The notes beneath the pieces were generated by a model. It ran no database searches, was not told where the DNA came from, and was given only the letters and a program-made list of their open reading frames with translations. Positions 53,801-62,124 of a stretch of DNA of 64,000 bases are shown here, in pieces (position 1 is the stretch's first letter; each line of letters opens with the position of its first letter). Source of the DNA: Clavaria fumosa (taxonomy: Eukaryota; Basidiomycota; Agaricomycetes; Agaricales; Clavariaceae); assembly GCA_951802425.1 (NCBI GenBank), contig OX637794.1, forward strand, positions 1,178,001 to 1,242,000, in the 5' to 3' direction. The translations under genes were made by a program, and so were the position numbers.

Positions 53801-54475
53801 AGAAGTCTCTTATATTCAGAGAAAAGGTGGGCTCATTGATCATTTTAATACCAGCACTGAGATATCAATTGTTCAGGTCCAGAAGTGCAAGAGTCAACAA
53901 CTTGCTACCAGAGCTTGGAGTCAAGTGCACTCCATGGAGTCACGGGTACAGCAGGCAGTCAGGGAATATAAAAGGGCTCGAGCTGCAGCCCAGAGACTGG
54001 GTTCCCTGGATCCAAAGTATCAGGACATCTCAAAAGATGACTTGAAAATGCCTGGGGACGTGATCGAAGAAAACAGGATTGGTCAGCGATCAGAGAAACT
54101 ATCCTGGTTGTGGAGGTTGGATAGTGGGATGAACAAAGGAGAATGCAGTGAGAGAATGAAGGAATGTGAGTGGATGGTGTGGTATGTCATGAATGAAAAA
54201 TTGACAAATGATTAGTCTACAGAGTGGTTTGGTTGAGAGAAAGTGCAAGGTTCAATCGCTGGGATGAGGAAGTCACTTTGCTTCAGCAGGAAATGAAGTG
54301 GACAGCCGCATTTTTCAAGCACAAGAAAGATCAATGGGAGCAAATAGCAATGAATGAAAGAAATGTAAGGAGTGGGCTGGCATGTTATGCTCACAAGCAG
54401 GAGGTGGTATGGGAAAGATTTGAAGGACATGCAAGGAAGATTTTTAGAAGTAGTTGTCAACTGGAGCCAATCTAA
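50833..54475 (+). pseudogene. KDZ transposase, one in-frame TGA
   Basis: Eleven exons join with consistent phase to 1041 codons: 50833-51105, 51155-51838, 51894-52058, 52110-52292, 52346-52503, 52553-52944, 52999-53165, 53220-53341, 53397-53826, 53877-54165, 54216-54475. The N-terminus is basic. A CxC2-type cysteine cluster follows (CMLCHKPLALYRCFDC, VCLDCCLLQHQRHPFH). The catalytic region shows IVADGNFKLEH, CHNHRAI, GVCACARHGCFYPHSFVDFQ then KGERQANIDYSLCQAL, VYDIGCEW, KFHLGAHIKECF and GQLDGEILESLWSTLG, blocks characteristic of KDZ transposases (RNase H fold). The C-terminus is coiled-coil-like and ends RVVWLRESARFNRW. The only break is TGA at 51494-51496 (codon 205). Introns are 45-57 nt; the 53166 donor is weak. 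Confidence 0.88.
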
Positions 54476-54574
54476 TGAGCCTTCTTCATAGTGCAGTTGA
54501 TAGGTCTACTGTGAAGTGCAGGAATATCTCTGCTGGACTGGTGTCATACAGGACATGGATATCTCAATATCTCC

Positions 54575-55180
54575 AATGATATCCTATTTAATGTAGTGGC
54601 TTGGATTCAAACCAGTCACGGATATCCTATTGACTTTGGCAGCTCGGATTACAACCAGTCAAGGATAGCCTATTTAATTTGGTGGTCTGGATTGAAACAG
54701 GTCAAGGATATCCTATTTATTTTGGTAGCCTTGATTCAAACTAGTCAAGGATATCCTATTTATTTTGGTAGCCTTGATTCAAACTAGGCAAGGATATCCT
54801 ATTTACTTTCGTAGCCTAGATTGGAACTAGTCAAGGATATCCTATTTATTTTGGTAGCCTGGATTCAAACTAGGCAAGGATATCCTATTTACTTTCGTAG
54901 CCTAGATTGGAACTAGTCAAGGATATCCTATTTATTTTGGTGGCCTTGATTCAAACTAGTCAAGGATATCCTATTTATTTTGGTAGCCTTGATTCAAACT
55001 AGGCAAGGATATCCTATTTATTTTGGTAGCCTCGATTGGAACTAGTCAAGGATATCCCATTTAACTTGGTGGCCTGGATTTTCTTCAGTCATGGATATCC
55101 TATTTATTATGGTTGCTTGGATTCAATCCAGTTAAGGATATCCTATTTAATTTGGTGGCCTGGATTCAATCCAGTCACGG
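54575..55180 (-). repeat. 43-bp satellite array, KDZ right arm (inverted)
   Basis: About 14 units of the same satellite in opposite orientation (AAGGATATCCTATTTAATTTGG), more diverged from each other than the left array. It grades into the right terminal inverted repeat. Confidence 0.93.
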
Positions 55181-55399
55181 ATACCCTATCTAATTTTGCT
55201 GGACCTGAGGTTATCCAGTCAAGAATATCCTATTTAATTCGCTGAACCCATGGTTATCCTGGCAAGGATATCCTCCGCCGGCCACATATATTACTAGAAA
55301 ATCAGATATCTCCAGCGGAATCCGGTACCCTGTTATATACAGGGGATTTGCAGTGTCCGGTATCCCGTTGTATACTGGAATATCCGACTGAACTATGTG
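55138..55399 (-). repeat. KDZ right terminal inverted repeat
   Basis: Inverted partner of 16188-16449; ends CCGACTGAACTATGTG before TSD CACGGTG (55400-55406). Confidence 0.87.
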
Positions 55400-55406
55400 C
55401 ACGGTG

Positions 55407-56290
55407 GGCCTGTCGAATGCGTTGTCGATGAAATTCCAAGGTTCCAAGATCCCTATAACCATGATCACTTTTGCTATCCGAGAAAAGGTTCAAGACTGAT
55501 ATGCATGCGTCGCTAGGCATTAGAAAATATCTGAGCACAGAAACATTGAGCACAGGAGAAAATATCTTATTTCGTGAGCATGGACTGTCAATCCCGGACG
55601 AAAGCAAGTTGGGAAGCAAGCAGGGTGAAAAGCGAGTAAGCACGCAAAGGGGATGAAGAGTGACTAAGCAAGCAAGTGGGGTGAAAAGAGAGTGACCAGC
55701 AAAAAGGAGGGACAGAGTAGAAAAGAACGTATAGCGCATACAGGCCGCAAAGACCCCCTGCAAAGGGTACTACTACATGACTGCTGTACCGACGATCAGA
55801 AGTCACGCAGGACTCGTCGGATGACGTTTGTGATTCGTCACATGATTTTTGTCTCTGACGTTTGTCCTCCATGTTTATCTATCACATGATTTTTTGATCT
55901 CAATTGTATTGTAGATGTTACAAACTTACAATACTCACATCCAATACTTGCTTTACATTCTCTGTTGAACACACCAATGTAAAAGGCTTTGCTATACACT
56001 TATTCTACTGTCTCAGCAATTTCCTTGCTCTTTTCATCATCACTACGCATCACTTGCCACAGAAATCAAAACTTTTTCATACTTTTGATGGCATTGCTCC
56101 GACCTTGTTGTAAATCATGTACATGTAAAGTTGGTGCGCGTCTGGTGCACATGCTCTCTTCAACCGATGACAGCGACTTCCATTCATCTGCGACCCTGGC
56201 CACATCCGCAGCTAATGGTTGACAATTAGCTTGACTAGATGAAAGCACAGTCCACACTCGTGTCACTGTCAGCAATTCCATCAGAAAAAA
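55407..56290. other. Right flank of the KDZ insertion, unresolved
   Basis: By position this should continue the Helitron 5' region on the minus strand, and the join over CACGGTG leaves an open minus frame (…EFHRQRIRQAH|RDQQL…). I cannot recognise Helitron motifs further right. It contains CACATGA/TCACATG words near 55837 and 55880. No supported gene. Confidence 0.35.
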
Positions 56291-56299
56291 CCTCCCAAA

Positions 56300-56395
56300 T
56301 AATCAGTGATAATCAGTGATAATCAGTGATAATCAATGATAATCAGTGATAATTGGTGATAATTAGTGGTAATTAGTGATAATAATGATAATTAG
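56300..56395 (+). repeat. GATAATCAGT microsatellite
   Basis: About ten imperfect copies of a 10-bp unit, decaying to GATAATTAGT at the right. Confidence 0.9.
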
Positions 56396-56715
56396 ACCCA
56401 ATTAGCAAAAGAGGTTTTTCCTGATGTCAATGGCTCTCTTCCGAGTTGAGGAGTTAGGCTCGAGGCACCGGCTCCTCGGATCACTCTTACTTTGATGATG
56501 CGGCTCCCGCAATGTCGCCTCCGCGCTCGTGCGGTGGAAAATAGTGCCCTCGGCTTACACATAACTGCGCAAACGTTGGCGCACATCCACGTGCCCTTTC
56601 GTCCATATTCTGCGACACTCTATTGCTGACTATCAAGTGCGCAGGTGGAACAAGAACATTCACAACCCCATCACACTGAGCGAGAAGCAGCGCATGAAAT
56701 GTGACACCCTTTGGT
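56396..56715. other. Downstream region of the TPR gene
   Basis: No gene recognised; lies 3' of the TPR stop codon (minus strand). Confidence 0.4.
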
Positions 56716-56885
56716 TCAAAGCAAAGTGCTAAAGAGGCCCATATCTTTGCCATGATCAACAAGTAGACTCTCTGCTTCATCTAACTTCCCCTGATTCCTG
56801 TATGTGGCTGCCAGATTGGCAATACTTTCCAAAGTGCCTGGGTGTTGTATCCTTTTCCTCACTTCCATCACTTGCAATTTTAGAC
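56716..56885 (-). CDS. TPR protein, C-terminal segment
   Basis: Last repeat and tail of the TPR protein (QVMEVRKRIQHPGTLESIAN, then KLDEAESLLVDHGKDMG) ending at the stop at 56716. This repeat has lost LGPEH and is the most diverged. It joins in frame to 57061 when the 170-bp insertion and one TAGAC copy are removed. Confidence 0.75.
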
Positions 56886-57055
56886 TGTAAGGGTCCACCC
56901 TAGGGGTGAAGGGACTTCCCTGACACTCCTGACACTTAGCTAATCAGCCACACTTATCCTACTACTGTCACTACAACTGTGTAACTACTGCTATAAACAG
57001 GGTTCTAATGCACTTGTGACTGAGGATATCTGGTCTCACTCAAACCAATCTTACA
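56886..57055. mobile_element. 170-bp insertion with TG...CA ends (solo-LTR-like)
   Basis: Starts TGTAAGGGTCC and ends AATCTTACA (TGTAAG/CTTACA inverted tips), flanked by TAGAC (56881-56885, 57056-57060). TG...CA ends with a 5-bp TSD are the signature of an LTR; 170 bp would be a short solo LTR or a TRIM remnant. No coding capacity, and removal restores the TPR frame. Confidence 0.75.
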
Positions 57056-57157
57056 TAGACTGTCTGCTTGATCCAACTTCCCCTGATTCCTGTATGTAGC
57101 TGCCAGATTGGTGATACTTGACAAAGTGTCTGGGTGTTCTGGCCCGGGGATCCTCTG
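57056..57157 (-). CDS. TPR protein, segment between two insertions
   Basis: Encodes one repeat (PGPEHPDTLSSITNLAATY, then NQGKLDQADSL). The Copia TSD (TCCTC, 57153-57157) marks the right end, where the frame continues at 62125 (…EVRRR|IPGPEH…). Confidence 0.85.
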
Positions 57158-57409
57158 TTGAGATTGTCAGTATTACCAGTTACAATACCGCTTACTACCC
57201 AATCGGACATTCAATTAGTCTTTTAGCCATGTGTTTTTCTCTTTGCACAGCTCAGTCCGTACTTCGACTGAGCTGTGAGTGACGAATGTTCTCTCTTCCG
57301 TTTAGACATCTATTCTAACAGGATAATATAGAATAGACTGTCTTTAGGTAACTACGAGCAAGTCCGTACTTCGACTGAGCTAATAGACTGTCTTTAGTCT
57401 TATTCTATA
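57158..57409 (+). repeat. Copia 5' LTR
   Basis: 252 bp. Contains AGTCCGTACTTCGACTGAGC twice, the first within an inverted pair AGCTCAGT...ACTGAGCT, and AATAGACTGTCTTTAG twice. Confidence 0.92.
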
Positions 57410-57425
57410 GATTATGAGACCTGTT
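57410..57425 (+). promoter_or_regulatory. Copia primer binding site, possibly half-tRNA-Met
   Basis: The LTR is followed by GATTATGAGACCTG. TTATGAG is complementary to a CAU anticodon loop (CTCATAA), as expected if priming uses an initiator-Met half-tRNA as known for Drosophila copia. It overlaps the gag start region. Confidence 0.35.
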
Positions 57426-60400
57426 ACACATCCAGAGTCAATGTCTGCAAGCCCCATGAACAATTCTATATCCGTACCTCGTCTCTGCGATGATGGAGCA
57501 AACTGGCCCGACTACGAGTTGAAGGTCCGTATGGCTATAGGATCTCGAGGCCTGATCAGACACATTGATGGAAATGCGCGAAAACCGATCCCTTACCTCC
57601 TCACGGACGGAATCCCGATGAAAGCTCCTGGAATCCGAGCCTCCGATGATGAACAGGAAGAAAAGGAAAATAAGATGGACGAGTACGAGCGAAAAGAATA
57701 TGCTGCTCAGCATATTCTGCTTACAACAGTTTCACCGCGCCTTGCAACAATTGTCAAAAGGATGTCTGTCGCGGACACTTGGACCGCTATCCGTAACGAT
57801 GCTACCTCGAAAAGTCAACTCCACAAAGTAGATACCCGCCGCAGGCTTCAAATGATGCACTGCGACGAAGACGGAGATGTGAAGGCCCACCTCAACGCAA
57901 TGAACAAGATCCGTGAAGAGCTGGAAGGGTTAGGATCATCAGTGAATGACGAAGACTTCACAACGATCATACTTACCTCGATCCCGCCTAGCTATCGCAC
58001 GCTCCTTCACTCCATCTCGCATAGCTCAAGTCTTGCCGGTAACACCCTGAATCCGAACGACTTGATGCGCATCATCCTTGAAGAAGCAAGGCAGCGAGAG
58101 ATCACTGACCAATTGTCAAAGTCCGGTGATGCAGCACTCTACACGAAGAAAGGCAAGGGCCGAGGCAAGCCATCCCCATCAGAAACGAAGAAACCCTGTG
58201 GGAACTGTCAGCGCACGAACCACAAAACAGAAAACTGCTTCCAAAAGGGAGGAGCAAAGGAGGGACAGGCTCCATGGCAGAAGAAAGCCAACAACGCAAT
58301 TGCCGTCATCGCCACACCCCGTAATCAGCAAAACGATAATGATTATCTAGCCTTCCCTTGCCTTCACAACAATCCTTCCCACACCGCCATCGCTGCTGCA
58401 GTCCCTGGACTGTCCGATATAATCCTTGATAGCGGCGCAACAGCGCATTTCTGCCTGGACAAGGCTATGTTCGTTAGTTACACACCCACAAGCAACAGGC
58501 CAATCACGGCCGCAGATGGAAGGGAGCTAAGCGCCATAGGTCATGGCGACATCATCCTACAAGCCTCAAACGGTCAGAAAACTACTACGTTCAGGCTTAA
58601 GGACGTTGCGCACGCACCTACCATGGCTTTTACTCTCATCTCTGTGGGAAAGCTCTCTGAGGCCGGATACACCACGGAGTTTGCTGATAACCTATGTATG
58701 GTAAAAACCCCACAAGGAAAGATCCTAGCTAGAATCCCAAAGACGAATGGCCTATACAGATTGCAAAGGCCATCGCCCCCGTTAGATGCTGTGCACGTAG
58801 CTGTGAAAGGTCAAAAACTTACCATGCTCGAAGCGCACCGTGTCCTCGGCCATATCAACTACGCCGCTGTGAAGCATGCAATAGTGTCAGGCAAAGTCCT
58901 TGGCATTGAGGTTGATGACACATCTGACACACCTTTCTGCGATGCCTGCGCACAGGCAAAACCTCACCGTCACCCCTTCCCAGAGAAAGCGACTAACAAA
59001 GCTCAGAAATACGGCGAGAGGATCTGCACGGACCTCTGGGGACCCGCATCTGTTCATTCCCTAGGTGGGAACCGGTACACCATTGATTTCGTCGACAATG
59101 CTACATGATGGACTGAAGTCCAGTTCGTGCATGACAAGTCCATGGTTTTCAACGCCTACAAAACGTTTGAAGCTGCTTTGGAAACCCAAGACGGCGCCAA
59201 GATAAAGTACTTACGCTCAGATCGTGGTGCCGAGTTTACCTCAAGGATGTTCACAGATCATCTAGCTGCTAAGGGAACCAAACGAGAGCTTACCGTTCAC
59301 GACACGCACGAACAAGTTGGCGTTGCAGAGCGCTGGAACAGAACAAAGGTCGAGCTAGCCAGAGCGATGCTCATTGATTTGAGGCTGCCCAGAAACCTTT
59401 GGGGGGAGGCTATGAATCATGCGACGTGGGTAAAGAACCGAGCACCTACCCGCACCCTCGACGGCTCCACCCCGTTCTCAGCCCGCTACGGAAAACATCC
59501 TGACCTCTCGCGAGTCGTACCGTTTGGCACCCTGGCATGGGTAAAAACAGTCAATGCCGGCAAGCTTGAGTCTCGAGCCCGCTTGGGCCATTTTGTTGGT
59601 TTTGATTCAACGAGCACAGGCTGCCGCATCTACTTTCCAGACAAAAGGAAGATCAGGATAGAACGCGAGGTCGTCTTCAACCGAGACAAGAGCAAGGACA
59701 CTCTCACCTGGAACAGTGAGACGCAGCATGAGGGGGAGAAGACTAAACGCATTCTGCGTCCTCACTCACCTCTAAATAACGACACCCCTGACAATGATCC
59801 TGCAGAAGGAAATCAACCGGAGTCCCATGACGCCGAAGTCACTGAACCGCCTCACCCTGACCCACCTACAGACGAGAATCAGCGTCCCCATCGACCGCGC
59901 CCGCAACCCAGTTACTACAGGACGCTGGCAGGTCTTACCCCGCACAGCGCAGATGTTAACATCGCAATTGATGCCTCCGAAAACGCTGACAACGTACCTC
60001 TAGTCGCTCTACTCACTGGCGTAACTGGTGGCGAGCCCCGCACACTCGCTCAGGCATTTGCAGGTCCCGATGCAAGTCAATGGCGACAAGCGTATAATGC
60101 TGAACTTGACGTACTGAAGAAGCTACGCACTTGGGACATAGTCACCCGGCCAACTGATAAACCTGTCATTGTTAGGATCGCTTATGTAAGCCATCCCAAA
60201 GTGCAGTTGTGGAGAAACTGGGGAGGGTTGTTGGAAGGTCACATGACCTGTGGCTGGGTCGGATTATGTAATCATGTAAGATCACATGACCTGGGGCCTG
60301 GGCGCATCACGTGATCCGAGGGTCCGAGCGTGGGAAAGTCGGCAAGTGCCGAAGCGTTCACTATAAGTACTTTCGCTTTTCCTTTTTTGTACTCTTTTCC

Positions 60401-61866
60401 CCTTATCTTAGTATTGTCGTCATGACCTTACGCTTAAGTTGTGTGAGACCCAGTCTGATAGTCATCCCCTGCGGATACGTCTTCAAGGTCAAGCATGGAC
60501 CTAGTGGCGAAGTCATAAAATACAAGGCGCGAGTTGTCGCAGGCGGACACTGTCAGACGAAAGGCGTAAACTACGACGAGACGTTTGCGGCCGCTGCAAA
60601 GATTGGATCGATAAGGGTCCTACTAGCTCTGGCTGCTCAGCGCGACTGGGAGATCGACCAAATCGACGTCGTAAGTGCTTACCTGAATGCGGACCTCAAA
60701 GACGAGGTATACATGGAGGCCCCGAGCGGAGTATTGGACAACGGAGAGTGAGGGAAGGTGTGTAGACTGCGGAAGGGCCTCTACGGCCTAAAGCAAGCAG
60801 GACGCAGGTGGTACGAGCGCATGGCACGCACCTTCACAGAACTGGGATTCAACATCTCCAAACTGGACCAATCAGTGTTCATCAGGACAAAAATGGACAA
60901 AACCACGCACGTTTCTGTGTCAACTGATGACATGATAATCATGGGAAACACTAGGGCTGCTGTTGATGGTGTGAAACGCGAGCTTAGAGTGTCGTTCGAG
61001 ATCACGGACCAGGGGGAGCTGTCATGGCTCTCGGTTTCGAGGTCCGGAGGAACAGACCTGTGAGGACACTAGCGCTGAATCAGAAGGCGTACATTGAGGC
61101 ACTCGCAAAGCGTTTTGAGGTTGAAAAAGGACGCGCAGTCCACATCGCGATGGACCCGGGTGTTGTGCTGTCGAAGGATCAGTGTCCGAACCATCCAATT
61201 GATGTACCGTACCAAGAAGCTTGTGGGGGAGTACTCTGGCCAGCCGTTATCACATGCCCAGACATCCAGCTCGCAGTTGGAATCCTTTCGCAATTCTCCC
61301 AGAACCCAGCGCCAGAACATTGGGAAGCGCTAAAGAGGCTAATCAGGTATTTGCATACGACACGTCACCTGTGGCTCACCCTAGGTGGCCCAGCAACCTG
61401 CCCGGAGGTCTTCTCGGATGCTGACTGGGCATCGCAACCCGACTGCCACTCGATTTCAGGCTTCGTTATGAGGCTAGGACGCAGTGCGGTTACCTGGTCG
61501 TCGAAGAAGCAAACATTGGTTGCTCAATCGAGCACAGAAGCTGAATACGTTGCCGCGGCGCATGCAGCAAGAGAAATCTACTGGCTAAGAAGTTTTTTAG
61601 AGGAATTGGGAGTGCGCGAGGATGGTCCGACGAAGCTGTGGCTGGACAACATGTCCACGATGGCCATAGCGAAGAATAACAAGTTTCACACTCGGACGAA
61701 ACACATCAACATTCGTCACCATCTGGTGCGCAAAGCGGTAGAACACGGAACGATTGCGGTTGAATATGTTCCGACAAGCGAAAACGTTGTGGACGGGCTC
61801 ACGAAACCTCTCGCATGGCCCGCCTTTGAAATCTTCGTTCGCGAACTCGCATTACTGCCCGATTGA
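57414..61866 (+). pseudogene. gag-pol: Copia gag-pol, degenerate
   Basis: Gag starts at 57414 or an internal Met. It has a CCHC knuckle (CGNCQRTNHKTENC), protease IILDSGATAHF, an integrase HHCC block (HRVLGHINYAAVKH...CDACAQAK) and core (CTDLWGPAS, LRSDRGAEF, EQVGVAERWNRT). RT reads LDVLKKLRTWDIVTRPTDKP, then after the solo LTR FKVKHGPSGEVIKYKARVVA, DVVSAYLNADL and VSTDDMIIMG, where the usual Tyr before xDD is Ser. RNase H shows FSDADWASQPD, STEAEY and HINIRHH. Breaks: TGA at 59106-59108 (DNAT-stop-WTEV), TGA at 60749-60751 (DNGE-stop-GKVC), a one-base deletion near 61030, and the LTR at 60170-60460. Confidence 0.9.
60170..60460 (+). mobile_element. Solo LTR of the Gypsy chromovirus family
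   Basis: 291 bp, TGTTAGGATCG...CAGTCTGATA, nearly identical to the Gypsy-3 5' LTR, flanked by GTCAT (60165-60169 and 60461-60465). Solo LTRs arise by recombination between the LTRs of a full element. Removing it restores KPVIPCGYVFKV in Copia RT. Its GTG-initiated frames are not genes. Confidence 0.93.
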
Positions 61867-61873
61867 GGGGGAG

Positions 61874-62124
61874 TGTTGAGATTGTCGGTATTACCGGTTA
61901 CAATACCGCTTACCCAATCGGACATTCAATTAGTCTTTTAGCCGTGTGTTTTTCTCTTTGCACAGCTCAGTCCGTACTTCGACTGAGCTGTGAGTAACGA
62001 ATGTTCTCTCTTCCGTTTAGACATCTATTCTAACAGGATAATATAGAATAGACTGTCTTTAGGTAACTACGAGCAAGTCCATACTTCGACTGAGCTAATA
62101 GACTGTCTTTAGTCTTATTCTATA
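61874..62124 (+). repeat. Copia 3' LTR
   Basis: 251 bp; differs from the 5' LTR by a 3-bp and a 2-bp indel and about five transitions. Confidence 0.92.

Larger units (their letters stand above)
16188..55399 (+). mobile_element. KDZ-superfamily DNA transposon with nested insertions
   Basis: The element is bounded by inverted repeats and a 7-bp TSD. The outer 262 bp of each end are near-identical inverted copies (GTGCACATAGTTCAGTCGGATATT onward). Both arms then grade into a 43-bp satellite centred on AATAGGATATCCTT, at 22045-22378 plus 41786-43515 on the left and about 54575-55180 on the right. The gene block 43516-54560 holds a KDZ transposase, a PHD-like gene and an unrecognised gene. Removing Gypsy-2 and Gypsy-3 (with its own insertions) leaves about 14.2 kb. 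KDZ transposons are known as large elements expanded in basidiomycetes. One stop in the transposase suggests this copy is not autonomous. Confidence 0.85.
57158..62124 (+). mobile_element. Ty1/Copia retrotransposon inserted in the TPR gene
   Basis: LTRs of 252 and 251 bp (57158-57409, 61874-62124), starting TGTTGAGATTG and ending TTATTCTATA, flanked by TCCTC (57153-57157, 62125-62129). Domain order protease, integrase, RT, RNase H is that of Copia. A solo chromovirus LTR interrupts RT. Of five LTR substitutions I count, four are CG/CA differences. A purine tract (GAGGGGGAG) precedes the 3' LTR. Confidence 0.93.

Noticed and set aside
43516..54560. TET/JBP-type oxygenase gene, sometimes linked to KDZ elements
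   Set aside because: No HxD...H dioxygenase-like block was seen in any frame of the gene block.
56392..56780. Minus frames of 64 and 97 codons
   Set aside because: Overlap the TPR tail in another frame and lack any recognisable motif.
60311..60470. Start of a separate gene at 60311
   Set aside because: The GTG start lies in the solo LTR; the following residues are Copia RT read through the junction.
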